From positions 372,001 through 436,000 of the forward strand of contig NZ_CP158687.1 in assembly GCF_040580765.1 (NCBI RefSeq): a stretch of 64,000 nt of DNA, given 5' to 3'. The notes beneath the pieces were generated by a model, which saw nothing but the letters and a program-made list of their open reading frames with translations, searched no databases and was not told the origin of the DNA. Source of the DNA: Lentibacter algarum (lineage in GTDB: Bacteria > Pseudomonadota > Alphaproteobacteria > Rhodobacterales > Rhodobacteraceae). Numbering within the stretch: the first letter of the stretch is position 1; every line of letters starts with the position of its first letter. Both the position numbers and the translations under genes were made by a program. Shown piece after piece: positions 8,408 to 18,002 of this stretch.

Positions 8408-8444
8408 AACGCCGCCTGTGCTTGGAAAATGCGCAGGCGGCGTT
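8408..8444 (+). other. Strong hairpin between rplO and secY
   Basis: Bases 8408-8421 and 8431-8444 form a 14-bp stem with a single wobble pair and a nine-base loop. No T-run follows before the secY start at 8465, so transcription probably reads through. It may be a processing site or lower secY expression relative to rplO. Confidence 0.6.
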
Positions 8445-8464
8445 CATGCATAAGAGAGACCCTA

Positions 8465-9835
8465 ATGGTATCCGCCGCAGAACAAATGGCCGCCAACACG
8501 AGCTGGGGGACGCTTTTTAAAGCTTCTGATCTGCGCTCGCGTATCCTTTTCACCCTTGGTTTGCTGATCGTTTATCGCCTTGGCACGTTTATTCCCGTAC
8601 CGGGCATCGACGGCGCGGCGCTTCGTGAGTTTATGGAGCAGGCTGGGCAGGGCATCGGCGGGATGGTCTCGATGTTTACGGGCGGTGCGCTCGGACGGAT
8701 GGGCATCTTTGCGCTCGGCATTATGCCTTATATCTCCGCGAGCATTATTGTTCAGCTTCTGACGTCGATGGTTCCTGCACTGGAGCAGTTGAAAAAAGAG
8801 GGCGAACAGGGCCGTAAAAAAATCAACCAATACACACGCTTCGGGACAGTTGCTCTGGCAACTCTGCAGTCCTACGGGCTTGCTGTGAGTATTTTTGGCG
8901 GCGATCTTGTGCAGCCGGATCTGCCCTATTGGTTCTTTGTGACCTCTTGCATGGTGACGCTGATCGGCGGCACGATGTTCCTGATGTGGCTCGGTGAGCA
9001 GATCACTGCACGCGGGATTGGCAACGGGATTTCACTTATTATTTTCGTTGGCATCATTGCCGAAGTGCCTGCTGCTTTGGCGCAGTTCTTTAGCCAAGGT
9101 CGCTCTGGCGCAATCAGCCCAGCAGTTCTTATTGCTGTGATCTTGATGGTTGTTGGCACGATTATGTTTGTGGTGTTCATGGAGCGCGCCCTGCGCAAGA
9201 TCCACATCCAATATCCGCGCCGCCAAGTTGGCATGAAGATGTATGACGGCGGCTCAAGCCACTTGCCTGTCAAGGTTAACCCTGCGGGTGTTATTCCTGC
9301 GATCTTCGCGAGCTCGCTTCTTTTGCTTCCAACAACGATCAGTACGTTCAGCGCACAGGGGTCAACTGGCCCAGTGATGTCTTGGCTCTTGGCGTTCTTT
9401 GGCCCAGGTCAGCCGCTTTACCTTTTGTTCTTCGCGGGCATGATCGTGTTTTTTGCGTATTTTTATACGTTCAATGTGAGCTTCAAGCCTGATGAAGTTG
9501 CGGACAATCTCAAGAACCAGTCCGGCTTTGTCCCCGGTGTGCGCCCCGGCAAGAAAACGGCGGAGTATCTGGAGTATGTCGTGAACCGTATTCTGGTGCT
9601 TGGTGCGGCTTACCTTGCGGCAGTTTGTCTCCTTCCTGAGTTTCTGCGTGGTCAATTCACAATTCCGTTCTATTTTGGCGGCACATCGGTGCTGATTGTT
9701 GTGTCCGTGACTATGGACACAATCCAGCAAGTGCAGAGCCACTTGCTTGCGCACCAATATGAAGGTTTGATCGAAAGATCGCAGCTTTCTGGCAAGGGCC
9801 GGAAGCGCAAACGTAAAGGGACTACACGGCGATGA
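8465..9835 (+). CDS. secY: Preprotein translocase subunit SecY
   Basis: A 456-residue inner-membrane channel protein with ten membrane spans. Visible signatures are FIPVPGIDG in the first periplasmic loop (plug region), [19 protein letters not shown], the [21 protein letters not shown] segment and the [14 protein letters not shown] motif. The ATG at 8465 follows AAGAGAGACC; an in-frame start at 8429 lies in the hairpin. It works with SecE, SecG and SecA. Its stop overlaps the adk start (ATGA). Confidence 0.97.
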   Translation: MVSAAEQMAANTSWGTLFKASDLRSRILFTLGLLIVYRLGTFIPVPGIDGAALREFMEQAGQGIGGMVSMFTGGALGRMGIFALGIMPYISASIIVQLLTSMVPALEQLKKEGEQGRKKINQYTRFGTVALATLQSYGLAVSIFGGDLVQPDLPYWFFVTSCMVTLIGGTMFLMWLGEQITARGIGNGISLIIFVGIIAEVPAALAQFFSQGRSGAISPAVLIAVILMVVGTIMFVVFMERALRKIHIQYPRRQVGMKMYDGGSSHLPVKVNPAGVIPAIFASSLLLLPTTISTFSAQGSTGPVMSWLLAFFGPGQPLYLLFFAGMIVFFAYFYTFNVSFKPDEVADNLKNQSGFVPGVRPGKKTAEYLEYVVNRILVLGAAYLAAVCLLPEFLRGQFTIPFYFGGTSVLIVVSVTMDTIQQVQSHLLAHQYEGLIERSQLSGKGRKRKRKGTTRR

Positions 9836-10407
9836 ATATTATCCTACTCGGACCACCCGGAGCCGGCAAAGGCACGCAAGCAGCAAAACTTGTTGAAGAG
9901 CGCAATATGATTCAGCTCTCGACAGGCGACATGCTCCGTGAGGCGAAGACTTCGGGCACCGAGATGGGTAAAAAAGTTGCCGCTATCATGGATGCGGGAG
10001 AGCTTGTCACCGACGAGATCGTGATTGGCCTTATTCGCGAGAAGCTTGAAGGCGATAAAAAGGGTGGTTTCATTTTTGATGGCTTCCCACGCACGTTGCC
10101 TCAGGCTGACGCTTTGGCGGATCTTCTCGACGAGAAAGGCGAGAGCCTTGATGTAGTGATCGAAATGCAGGTCAATGATGAGGTGCTCGTTGAGCGTATC
10201 CTCAACCGTGCTGCCGAAGCTGTCGCCGCCGGTGGCGAAGCGCGTGCAGACGACAACGCCGAAAGCCTCAAGGTTCGCCTCATGGCGTACTACAAACAGA
10301 CAGCGCCGCTGATTGGCTATTACTATGCTAAAGGCCAGCTGACCTCTGTTGATGGGCTTGGCGAGATCGAGGCTGTTAAGGCTGATATTGCGAAGGCTTT
10401 GGCGTAA
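9832..10407 (+). CDS. adk: Adenylate kinase, short type
   Basis: A 191-residue enzyme that converts ATP plus AMP to two ADP. The P-loop GPPGAGKGT (residues 7-15), STGDMLR (30-36) and DGFPRT (83-88) are present. The LID domain is short and lacks the zinc-binding cysteines seen in long forms, which matches the ~192-residue rhizobial enzymes. The start overlaps secY by four bases, the usual secY-adk pairing. Confidence 0.97.
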   Translation: MNIILLGPPGAGKGTQAAKLVEERNMIQLSTGDMLREAKTSGTEMGKKVAAIMDAGELVTDEIVIGLIREKLEGDKKGGFIFDGFPRTLPQADALADLLDEKGESLDVVIEMQVNDEVLVERILNRAAEAVAAGGEARADDNAESLKVRLMAYYKQTAPLIGYYYAKGQLTSVDGLGEIEAVKADIAKALA

Positions 10408-10432
10408 GTCGGCTTTGCCTCTTTCAGAGGGG

Positions 10433-10461
10433 TTGACGCCCCACTGAAACACTCCTAAGAC
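10433..10461 (+). promoter_or_regulatory. Putative promoter of the rpsM-rpsK-rpoA-rplQ unit
   Basis: TTGACG (10433-10438), 17 bases, TAAGAC (10456-10461). It lies 26 bases after the adk stop and 157 bases before rpsM, so it leaves a long leader. Confidence 0.5.
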
Positions 10462-10537
10462 GCCCTATCTCTTAATTGAGTTTGATTCTGGTTCGGGTCG
10501 CCCCCAGGTAGAATCGCATCACCTCGAATTCAGCTGC

Positions 10538-10560
10538 GGCCCGAGCAAATGCTTCGGGCC
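10538..10560 (+). other. Leader hairpin upstream of rpsM
   Basis: Bases 10538-10547 pair with 10550-10560 with a one-base bulge (GGCCCGAGCA against TGCTTCGGGCC). No T-run follows. In E. coli the leader of this operon binds S4 as autoregulator. rpsD is not in this operon, so the parallel is only a suggestion. Confidence 0.5.
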
Positions 10561-10617
10561 TACGTTGTGAAAAAAGGGTCTGGAATTACGGACCCGCAAC
10601 GAAAGGACAAAAGACGT

Positions 10618-10986
10618 ATGGCACGTATCGCCGGCGTAAACATCCCGACCAATAAACGGGTCCCGATCGCCCTCACATATATCACTGGTATTGGTAACAC
10701 TTCTGCCAAAGCCATCTGCGAAGCTGTTGGCATTGATGCCACACGTCGTATTAACGAGCTTTCCGACGCCGAAGTATTGGCTGTTCGTGAGCACATCGAT
10801 GCGAACTACATGGTTGAAGGCGATCTTCGCCGTGAGACCTCTATGAACATCAAGCGCGCAATGGACCTTGGCTCATACCGTGGTCTTCGTCACCGCCGCA
10901 ACTTGCCTGTTCGTGGTCAGCGCACGCATACCAATGCGCGCACCCGTAAAGGCCCGGCGAAAGCAATCGCCGGCAAGAAGAAATAA
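10618..10986 (+). CDS. rpsM: 30S ribosomal protein S13
   Basis: A 122-residue S13. [21 protein letters not shown] at the N terminus, the [30 protein letters not shown] signature near residues 82-112, and a basic tail are typical. The ATG at 10618 follows GAAAGGAC; a longer in-frame ORF starts in the leader hairpin and is rejected. It contacts the P-site tRNA and the intersubunit bridge. rpmJ, often found before it, is absent. Confidence 0.98.
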   Translation: MARIAGVNIPTNKRVPIALTYITGIGNTSAKAICEAVGIDATRRINELSDAEVLAVREHIDANYMVEGDLRRETSMNIKRAMDLGSYRGLRHRRNLPVRGQRTHTNARTRKGPAKAIAGKKK

Positions 10987-11001
10987 GGGAGGGTTTAATC
11001 A

Positions 11002-11391
11002 ATGGCACGTGATACAAAACGCACCAAGCGTAAGGTCTCCAAGAACATCGCCACAGGTGTGGCGCATGTTAACTCGTCCTTCAACAACACCAAGATCCTG
11101 ATCTCGGATGTTCAAGGCAACGCAATTGCATGGTCTTCTTCAGGCACAATGGGCTTTAAGGGCTCACGTAAGTCTACGCCTTATGCGGCGCAGATGGCTG
11201 CTGAAGATGCAGGCCGCAAGGCACAAGAGCACGGCGTCAAGACGCTTGAAGTTGAAGTTCAGGGCCCAGGCTCTGGCCGTGAATCAGCGCTCCGTGCGTT
11301 GGCGGCTGTTGGCTTCAACATCACGTCGATCCGTGACGTGACGCCTATGGCACACAACGGCTGCCGCCCACCAAAGCGTCGCCGCGTATAA
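11002..11391 (+). CDS. rpsK: 30S ribosomal protein S11
   Basis: A 129-residue S11 with [24 protein letters not shown] near residues 16-40, [13 protein letters not shown] and the C-terminal [17 protein letters not shown]. It shapes the platform of the 30S subunit. It lies 15 bases after rpsM behind AAGGGAGGG. Confidence 0.98.
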   Translation: MARDTKRTKRKVSKNIATGVAHVNSSFNNTKILISDVQGNAIAWSSSGTMGFKGSRKSTPYAAQMAAEDAGRKAQEHGVKTLEVEVQGPGSGRESALRALAAVGFNITSIRDVTPMAHNGCRPPKRRRV

Positions 11392-11405
11392 GCAATCTAC
11401 TCTTT

Positions 11406-11430
11406 GGGGCTGTGCATTCTGCGCGGCCCC
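11406..11430 (+). other. Hairpin between rpsK and rpoA
   Basis: GGGGCTGTGC (11406-11415) pairs with GCGCGGCCCC (11421-11430), ten pairs including two wobbles, around an ATTCT loop. No T-run follows. Confidence 0.55.
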
Positions 11431-11500
11431 ATAACGTCATTTTAGCCTCGGGCGCGTGTGTCTTTAGGACATGGGACAACACGCAGGAATGGAGGGACGC

Positions 11501-12517
11501 ATGATCCATAAGAATTGGCAGGAACTGATCAAGCCGACACAGCTTGATGTAAAGCCAGGCAACGACCCGTCGCGTCAGGCGACGCTGGTTGCAGAGCCGC
11601 TTGAGCGTGGCTTTGGTCTGACGCTCGGCAACGCCCTGCGCCGTATTCTGATGAGCTCGCTGCAAGGCGCGGCCATTACGTCGGTACAGATCGACAACGT
11701 ATTGCACGAGTTCTCAAGTGTTGCTGGTGTGCGTGAAGACGTCACCGACATCGTCTTGAACCTCAAAGGCGTCGCCGTTCGTATGGACGTCGAAGGCCCA
11801 AAGCGTGTTTCTATCAATGCCAAAGGCCCAGGTGTTGTCACTGCCGGTGACATTTCTGACAGCGCTGGTATCGAAATCCTGAACCGTGACCACCTGATCT
11901 GCCACCTTGATGATGGCGCCGATCTCTACATGGAGCTGACTGTCAACACTGGCAAAGGCTATGTGGCTGCGGATAAGAACAAGCCAGAAGACGCGCCTAT
12001 CGGCCTTATGCCGATCGATGCGATCTTCTCACCTGTGAAGCGCGTCAGCTATGACGTTCAGCCCACACGTGAAGGTCAGGTTCTGGACTATGACAAACTC
12101 ACGATGAAAATCGAAACAGACGGCTCGGTGACGCCTGATGACGCGATGGCTTATGCTGCGCGCATCTTGCAAGACCAGCTTTCTATCTTCGTGAACTTCG
12201 ATGAGCCTGAGGCCGCTGGCCGTCAGGAAGAAGACGATGGTCTCGAGTTCAACCCACTTCTCCTGAAGAAAGTGGACGAGCTGGAACTGTCTGTTCGTTC
12301 GGCAAACTGCCTGAAGAACGACAACATCGTTTACATCGGCGATCTGATCCAGAAAACCGAAGCCGAAATGCTGCGCACGCCAAACTTTGGCCGCAAGTCG
12401 CTGAACGAGATCAAGGAAGTGCTTTCGGGCATGGGCTTGCACCTCGGCATGGACGTAGAAGACTGGCCACCAGACAATATCGAAGATCTGGCGAAGAAAT
12501 TCGAAGACGCCTTTTAA
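11501..12517 (+). CDS. rpoA: RNA polymerase alpha subunit
   Basis: A 338-residue alpha subunit. The N-terminal dimerisation domain (to about residue 235) has the [23 protein letters not shown] helix, and the C-terminal domain has the paired helix-hairpin-helix [21 protein letters not shown] and [12 protein letters not shown] that binds UP elements and activators. The ATG at 11501 follows GGAGGGACGC. An in-frame upstream start at 11471 has no site. Confidence 0.98.
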   Translation: MIHKNWQELIKPTQLDVKPGNDPSRQATLVAEPLERGFGLTLGNALRRILMSSLQGAAITSVQIDNVLHEFSSVAGVREDVTDIVLNLKGVAVRMDVEGPKRVSINAKGPGVVTAGDISDSAGIEILNRDHLICHLDDGADLYMELTVNTGKGYVAADKNKPEDAPIGLMPIDAIFSPVKRVSYDVQPTREGQVLDYDKLTMKIETDGSVTPDDAMAYAARILQDQLSIFVNFDEPEAAGRQEEDDGLEFNPLLLKKVDELELSVRSANCLKNDNIVYIGDLIQKTEAEMLRTPNFGRKSLNEIKEVLSGMGLHLGMDVEDWPPDNIEDLAKKFEDAF

Positions 12518-12527
12518 GAATTAGTAG

Positions 12528-12548
12528 GGTGCGCACTGGCTGCGCACC
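12528..12548 (+). other. Hairpin between rpoA and rplQ
   Basis: GGTGCGCA (12528-12535) pairs perfectly with TGCGCACC (12541-12548) around CTGGC. No T-run follows, and rplQ begins about 100 bases on. Confidence 0.55.
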
Positions 12549-12649
12549 TTGCTTACTACTGGGCATACCGCCCCAAGGAGAGCGGCTGACACGCATCGGC
12601 CGCCAGACAAAGCAAAAACGCTCGTAGAGAGCACATTTAGGAGAAGACT

Positions 12650-13069
12650 ATGCGTCACGCACGTGGATACCGCCGCCTGAACCGCACACATGAGCACCGC
12701 AAGGCGCTCTTTGCAAACATGGCAGGCTCGCTCATCGAACATGAGCAAATCAAAACAACTTTGCCAAAAGCAAAAGAACTGCGTCCGATCATCGAAAAGC
12801 TGATCACGCTCGGCAAGCGCGGCGATCTGCACGCGCGCCGTCAGGCCGCAAGCCAACTTAAGCAAGACGCTTATGTTGCGAAACTTTTCGAAATCCTCGG
12901 CCCACGCTACAAAGACCGTCAAGGCGGCTATGTGCGCATCATGAAAGCGGGCTTCCGCTATGGTGACATGGCGCCAATGGCGATCATCGAATTCGTAGAG
13001 CGCGACGTCAACGCAAAGGGCGCAAACGACAAAGCCCGCGTTGCTGCTGAAGACGCTGCTGCCGAATAA
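12650..13069 (+). CDS. rplQ: 50S ribosomal protein L17
   Basis: A 139-residue L17. The N terminus [20 protein letters not shown] and the FGHR-type [23 protein letters not shown] segment are diagnostic, and it has the usual alphaproteobacterial Ala-rich end. It closes the alpha-type operon and is followed by a clear terminator. An AGGAGAAGAC site precedes the ATG. Confidence 0.98.
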   Translation: MRHARGYRRLNRTHEHRKALFANMAGSLIEHEQIKTTLPKAKELRPIIEKLITLGKRGDLHARRQAASQLKQDAYVAKLFEILGPRYKDRQGGYVRIMKAGFRYGDMAPMAIIEFVERDVNAKGANDKARVAAEDAAAE

Positions 13070-13094
13070 GAATTTGCGCAATTGCGCATGAAGA

Positions 13095-13124
13095 AGCCCC
13101 TTGCGAGAGCAGGGGGCTTTTTTT
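13095..13124 (+). terminator. Rho-independent terminator after rplQ
   Basis: Bases 13095-13104 pair with 13109-13118 (ten pairs, one wobble) around a GAGA tetraloop, followed by a run of seven T. Confidence 0.93.
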
Positions 13125-13184
13125 GTGCGCGCTTGCAATCTGCTCTGGAGCTTCGCATATCATGGGGCAAGAAGGAGCCTGCCG

Positions 13185-14564
13185 ATGTTAAGACTTTTTG
13201 TGATGATCTTCGCTTTGGGAGCGGCGCCTCTGCTGGCCGAAACGCGTGTGCCGACGAGCCAAGCCGAGATTGGCCTCGGGTTTGCGCCGCTTGTGAAGGC
13301 CGCTGCGCCCGCTGTTGTGAATATATACGTCAAACGCGTGGTGCAGACGCGGTCTAGCCCGTTTCAGAATGATCCGCTCTTTGCCGATATGTTTCGCAAC
13401 TTTGGCGAGCTGAAGCCGCGGGTCCAAAATTCGCTTGGCTCGGGGGTCATCCTGTCGAGCGATGGGTATGTGGTTTCAAACTATCATGTGGTGGGTGAGG
13501 CGACAGATATTCGCGTGGTGCTCAATGACCGCAGAGAATTTGAGGCGCGGGTTGTTCTTGCTGATGAGGAAAGCGACTTGGCGCTTTTGCAGCTTGAGGA
13601 CGCGAGCGGCATGCCGCATCTCAGCCTGCGTGACAGTGATACTGTCGATGTTGGCGAACTGGTTCTGGCGATCGGGAACCCGTTTGGTGTTGGGCAGACT
13701 GTCAGCTCGGGGATTGTGTCGGGCTTGGCGCGTTCTGGCGGGGCAATGGGCTCGGCGCGTGGGTATTTCATTCAGACAGATGCGCCGATCAATCCGGGCA
13801 ATTCGGGTGGGGCTTTGATTGATGTGAATGGCGCTTTGATTGGCGTGAATACGCGGATTGTGAGCCGCTCGGGTGGCTCAAATGGTATCGGATTTGCGAT
13901 TCCTGCGAAGCTTGTGAAGGCGTTCATGGAGCAGGCCGAAGCAGGCAACACGCGTTTTGAACGGCCTTGGGCGGGAATCAACGGACAAGTTGTGGACGGC
14001 GATATTGCAGAGAGCATTGGGCTACGGGTTCCAAGCGGGATTATGATCACAGAGATGCACAGCGAGAGCCCGTTCTTTAAGGCAGGGATCGCGGCGGGGG
14101 ATGTTATTTTGTCAGTCGATGAACAGGCTGTGAACACGCCGTCTGAGATGATCTTTCGGATGAGCGTTGTCGGGATTGGTGAAGATGTGAAGGTGACATT
14201 TTTCCGTGAGCAGGAGATCAACAGCCGTGCTGTCACATTGATGAGCGCGCCAGATGTGCCTGCGCGCGCGCCTGTGGTGACAGGCGATGAAACGCCGATG
14301 CCTGAGGTGACGCTGATCAATATCAATCCGAGGGTTTTGGCGCAGTTTGGTTTGCCTTTGTCTTCCGATGGTGTGGTTGTGGCCGAAACGGGGCCTTATG
14401 GCGCACGTGCAGGTCTGCGCGCGGGTGATGTGATCGCTGAGATCAACGGCGCGCGGGTCTCAGACACAAGGGAGGCGCTGCGTAAGCTTGAAGCCTCTGG
14501 CCGCTGGCTCGGTTTGCTTATTGTGCGGGGCGGTAAGCCGCTTCAGCTCAAGTTCAGGCTCTGA
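13185..14564 (+). CDS. HtrA/DegP-type periplasmic serine protease
   Basis: A 459-residue protein. A signal peptide (MLRLFVMIFALGAAPLLA) suggests export. The trypsin-like domain carries His101 (SNYHVV), Asp131 (EESDLALL) and Ser207 (GNSGGAL), and two PDZ domains follow (about residues 275-360 and 385-450). Do-family proteases degrade or refold misfolded envelope proteins. The ATG at 13185 follows GAAGGAGCC; the longer in-frame ORF starts inside the rplQ terminator. rarA begins one base after its stop. Confidence 0.93.
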   Translation: MLRLFVMIFALGAAPLLAETRVPTSQAEIGLGFAPLVKAAAPAVVNIYVKRVVQTRSSPFQNDPLFADMFRNFGELKPRVQNSLGSGVILSSDGYVVSNYHVVGEATDIRVVLNDRREFEARVVLADEESDLALLQLEDASGMPHLSLRDSDTVDVGELVLAIGNPFGVGQTVSSGIVSGLARSGGAMGSARGYFIQTDAPINPGNSGGALIDVNGALIGVNTRIVSRSGGSNGIGFAIPAKLVKAFMEQAEAGNTRFERPWAGINGQVVDGDIAESIGLRVPSGIMITEMHSESPFFKAGIAAGDVILSVDEQAVNTPSEMIFRMSVVGIGEDVKVTFFREQEINSRAVTLMSAPDVPARAPVVTGDETPMPEVTLININPRVLAQFGLPLSSDGVVVAETGPYGARAGLRAGDVIAEINGARVSDTREALRKLEASGRWLGLLIVRGGKPLQLKFRL

Positions 14565-14565
14565 G

Positions 14566-15891
14566 ATGGCGGATCTGTTTGACAGCGCGCCCGAAGGCGG
14601 CAGAGCGAAGGCGGGGCCACGCCCCTTGGCAGACAAGCTGCGGCCCAAGACGCTTGGCGAATTGATCGGTCAGCCTAAAGTGATCGGCCCTGATGCACCG
14701 CTGACGGTCATGCTGGCGTCAGGCACGCTGACCTCGCTTGTCTTTTGGGGGCCGCCTGGTGTGGGCAAGACGACGATTGCGCGGCTTTTGGCGGATGAAA
14801 CTGATCTGCATTTTGTCCAGATCAGCGCAATCTTCTCGGGTGTCGCGGACTTGAAGAAAGTCTTTGAGGCGGCCAAGCACAGGCACGCCAACGGACAGGG
14901 AACGCTTCTGTTTGTGGATGAAATCCATCGCTTCAACAAAGCCCAGCAGGACGGCTTTTTGCCCTTCATGGAGGACGGTACGATCCTGCTTGTCGGTGCG
15001 ACAACCGAAAACCCAAGCTTTGAGCTGAATGCGGCTTTGCTGTCGCGGGCGCAGGTTTTGGTGTTGGAGCGCTTGGGGCTGGCTGATCTTGAGAAGCTTG
15101 CACAGCGCGCCGAGAAGGAGCTGGGACGTGCGTTGCCGCTTGATGGCCATGCGCGTGAGGCATTGCTTGAGATGGCCGATGGCGACGGGCGGGCTTTGCT
15201 TGGCTTGATTGAGCAGGTCAATGCTTGGAGCCTTACGGGGAAGCTTGACCGCGAGGCGCTGGCCAAGCGGCTGATGCGGCGAGCGGCAAAATACGACAAA
15301 TCGGGCGATGAGCACTACAACCTGATTTCTGCGCTGCACAAATCTGTGCGCGGATCGGACCCAGACGCTGCGCTCTATTGGTTTGCGCGGATGCTGGAAG
15401 GCGGGGAAGACCCACGGTTTCTGGCGCGGCGCCTGACGCGGATGGCGGTGGAAGACATCGGGCTGGCAGACATGCAGGCGCAGGATGTTTGTTTGCAAAG
15501 CTGGCAGACTTATGAGCGCCTTGGGAGTCCAGAAGGGGAACTCGCACTGGCGCAAGCGGTGATTTATCTGGCCCTCGCGCCAAAATCTAACGCCGCCTAC
15601 GTCGCTTACAAGGGGGCACGTAAGGAGGCCAAGCGCACTGGCAGTGAGCCGCCACCCAAGCATATCCTCAATGCACCTACATCGCTTATGTCGGATCAGG
15701 GCTATGGCGCGGGCTATGCCTATGACCACGATGCGGAAAACGGATTCTCGGGACAAAACTACTTCCCCGAGACTATGAAGCGGCCTGTGCTTTATCAGCC
15801 TGTTGAGCGCGGGTTTGAACGAGAACTCAAAAAACGGATCGATTGGTTCGCAAAACAGCGGCTTTCGCGGCAAAAAGCTGGCAAAACTTGA
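14566..15891 (+). CDS. rarA: Replication-associated recombination protein A (MgsA/RarA)
   Basis: A 441-residue AAA+ ATPase. Residues RPLADKLRPKTLGELIGQ near the N terminus, Walker A GPPGVGKTT (62-70), Walker B FVDEIHRF (with DE at 118-119) and sensor GATTEN (144-149) are present. The C-terminal tetramerisation region contains EDIGLADMQA and YGAGYAYDHD. RarA acts at stalled forks and binds SSB. It starts right after the protease stop and is probably co-transcribed. An earlier in-frame start at 14488 lies inside the protease gene. Confidence 0.95.
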   Translation: MADLFDSAPEGGRAKAGPRPLADKLRPKTLGELIGQPKVIGPDAPLTVMLASGTLTSLVFWGPPGVGKTTIARLLADETDLHFVQISAIFSGVADLKKVFEAAKHRHANGQGTLLFVDEIHRFNKAQQDGFLPFMEDGTILLVGATTENPSFELNAALLSRAQVLVLERLGLADLEKLAQRAEKELGRALPLDGHAREALLEMADGDGRALLGLIEQVNAWSLTGKLDREALAKRLMRRAAKYDKSGDEHYNLISALHKSVRGSDPDAALYWFARMLEGGEDPRFLARRLTRMAVEDIGLADMQAQDVCLQSWQTYERLGSPEGELALAQAVIYLALAPKSNAAYVAYKGARKEAKRTGSEPPPKHILNAPTSLMSDQGYGAGYAYDHDAENGFSGQNYFPETMKRPVLYQPVERGFERELKKRIDWFAKQRLSRQKAGKT

Positions 15892-15922
15892 CAAAGGGGC
15901 GCGCCCCTGAGACAGACCGCCC

Positions 15923-16300
15923 ATGTTGACATCACTTTTACATGTAGCTCTTGGCGGGGCCCTTGGCGCGAGTGCGCGTTACTTGGTTGGCGTGGGGGCC
16001 GTTCGATTTTTGGGCCATGGCTTTCCTTGGGCGACCTTGGTGGTCAATGTCCTTGGTAGCCTTGCGATGGGCGCGCTTGTGGTGCTTTTGGCCCAGAAGG
16101 ATGCGACCCGCTTGGCGCCTTTGTTGATGACGGGGCTGCTTGGCGGCTTTACGACGTTTTCGGCGTTTTCGCTTGATGCCGTCACGCTCTATGAGCGGGG
16201 ACAGGTCGGCGCGGCGGCGGTATATGTTGCGGTGTCTGTGGTGTTCTCAATCGGCGCGCTGTTTGCGGGTATGACCCTTATGAAAGGAGCCCTCCAATGA
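15923..16300 (+). CDS. crcB: Fluoride ion channel CrcB/Fluc
   Basis: A 125-residue protein with four membrane spans. It carries GGALGASARYLVG, the conserved N in VNVLGSLAMG and the GLLGGFTTFSAFSLD motif with the pore Phe residues. It exports fluoride as a dual-topology dimer. No fluoride riboswitch is evident upstream, where only 31 bases separate it from rarA. Its stop overlaps the next start (ATGA). Confidence 0.95.
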   Translation: MLTSLLHVALGGALGASARYLVGVGAVRFLGHGFPWATLVVNVLGSLAMGALVVLLAQKDATRLAPLLMTGLLGGFTTFSAFSLDAVTLYERGQVGAAAVYVAVSVVFSIGALFAGMTLMKGALQ

Positions 16301-17340
16301 GCGGCGTTCAAATGATTACTGTAGAGGCTGGCGAAGGCGACCAGCGTCTGGACCGCTGGTTGAAGCGGCGCTTTCCGATGCTCAAGCAGGGGCAGATCGA
16401 AAAGATGTGCCGCAAGGGTGATTTGCGTGTTGAAGGTGGGCGGGTGAAGACCTCGACCCGCGTTGAAGAGGGCCAGAATGTGCGCATACCGCCGCTGCCT
16501 GAAACGCCCGCGCCCGAATATGAGCCTCCGAGCAAGATTTCGGCGGCTGACACCAAGATGATCCAGTCTTGCGTGATGTATAAAGACGATCAGATGATCG
16601 TGCTGAACAAGCCGACAGGGCTTCCGACGCAGGGCGGCTCAAAGCAGCTGAAGCATGTCGACGGGCTGGCCGAGGCTTTGAAGTTTGGTTTTGATGAAAA
16701 ACCACGGCTTGTGCACCGTTTGGATAAAGATACCTCGGGTATTCTGGTTCTGGCGCGTACGCGGCTTGCTGCGAAAACGTTGACCGAGGCGTTCCGCCAC
16801 CGTGAGACTCGTAAGATCTACTGGGCCGCTGTCGCAGGTGTACCCAATCCGCGCATGGGCATGATCCGCTGGGGGCTTGTGAAGGCTGCGGGGCATGGCG
16901 CCAAGGGCGAGGGCGAAAAGATGATGTGTGTGCATCCGCGCGCCGTGGACCGTACGGAAGGCGCAAAGCGCGCCCAGACCGATTTTATGGTTCTGGAAAA
17001 TGCGGGCCAGCGTTGTGCTTGGGTTGCGATGGTTCCTGTGACGGGACGTACGCACCAGCTCCGAGCGCATATGGCGGAACTTGGACATCCGATCATTGGC
17101 GATGGAAAGTATGGCGGCTCAAGCCAAGAGAACCTTGGTGACGGCTGGGGCGCGCAGCTTGGCGGCGGGCTGAGCAAAAAGCTGCATCTTCACGCACGCT
17201 ATTTGCGGATCGAGCATCCAGAGACACGCAAGGTGATGGAATTCCGTGCGCCTTTGCCTGAGCATATGGAAGAGACATGGGACACGTTTCAGTGGGTTGA
17301 GAGCGATGCGCTGTCTGATCCGACTGAGGAGATGTCATGA
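16297..17340 (+). CDS. rluC: RluA-family pseudouridine synthase, RluC-like
   Basis: A 347-residue enzyme. An N-terminal S4 RNA-binding domain (about residues 15-75, DQRLDRWLKRRFPMLKQGQIEKM) is followed by the synthase domain with the catalytic HRLDKDTSG (Asp143) and TGRTHQLRAHM. The family converts uridines in 23S rRNA (RluC: positions 955, 2504 and 2580 in E. coli); RluD-type specificity cannot be excluded. Four-base overlaps on both sides place it in the crcB-rluC-HAD-ATP12 operon. Confidence 0.9.
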   Translation: MSGVQMITVEAGEGDQRLDRWLKRRFPMLKQGQIEKMCRKGDLRVEGGRVKTSTRVEEGQNVRIPPLPETPAPEYEPPSKISAADTKMIQSCVMYKDDQMIVLNKPTGLPTQGGSKQLKHVDGLAEALKFGFDEKPRLVHRLDKDTSGILVLARTRLAAKTLTEAFRHRETRKIYWAAVAGVPNPRMGMIRWGLVKAAGHGAKGEGEKMMCVHPRAVDRTEGAKRAQTDFMVLENAGQRCAWVAMVPVTGRTHQLRAHMAELGHPIIGDGKYGGSSQENLGDGWGAQLGGGLSKKLHLHARYLRIEHPETRKVMEFRAPLPEHMEETWDTFQWVESDALSDPTEEMS

Positions 17341-18002
17341 GAGTAGTGATCTTTGATGTCGATGGAACACTCGTCGACAGCCAAGATGATATTTGCGCCG
17401 CCATGGGCGCGGCTTTTGCGAGCGTGGGCGCGGATGTGCCGAGCCGCGCGGAGATCTGCTCGATTGTTGGTCTGTCGTTGCCTGAGGCGATGGCTGTGCT
17501 TGCGCCTGAACGCGCGGCCGATCATGTGGCGCTCGTAGAGGGCTATAAGGCATCCTATATGAGCCTGCGGGCCGAGAAGGGGACGGCCGAATCGTCTCCG
17601 CTATATGACGGGGCTTTGGCTGCTTTGGAGCGCTTGCGGGCGGAGGATGAAACGCTTTTGGCCGTGGCGACAGGCAAGTCGCGGCGCGGCCTTGATAAGC
17701 TTTTGCAAGGCCATGGGCTAACGGGGTATTTTGTTTCCGAGCAAGTGGCGGATTTTCATCCATCCAAGCCGCATCCTGCGATGCTTGAGGCTGTGTTGCG
17801 GGACACGGGGCTTGCGCCGCATCAGGCTGTGATGGTGGGCGACACCCGATTTGATATGGAAATGGCGCGGGCGGCAGGGATTGCCACTATCGGTGTCCGG
17901 TGGGGATACCATGCGCCTGAGACACTTGGCGCGGACAGGCTGATTGGCCATTTTGACGAGCTTTATGACGCGGTAAACGCGCTGTTGGGAGTATCTGCAT
18001 GA
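17337..18002 (+). CDS. HAD-superfamily hydrolase, phosphoglycolate-phosphatase-like
   Basis: A 221-residue subfamily IA HAD protein. The N-terminal FDVDGTLVDS has the nucleophile Asp7 and acid/base Asp9. A helical cap follows, then ATGKSRRG (motif II) and VMVGDTRFDMEMA (motif IV). Cap and length resemble Gph-type phosphatases. The substrate is not decided by the sequence. It overlaps both neighbours by four bases. Confidence 0.85.
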   Translation: MRVVIFDVDGTLVDSQDDICAAMGAAFASVGADVPSRAEICSIVGLSLPEAMAVLAPERAADHVALVEGYKASYMSLRAEKGTAESSPLYDGALAALERLRAEDETLLAVATGKSRRGLDKLLQGHGLTGYFVSEQVADFHPSKPHPAMLEAVLRDTGLAPHQAVMVGDTRFDMEMARAAGIATIGVRWGYHAPETLGADRLIGHFDELYDAVNALLGVSA

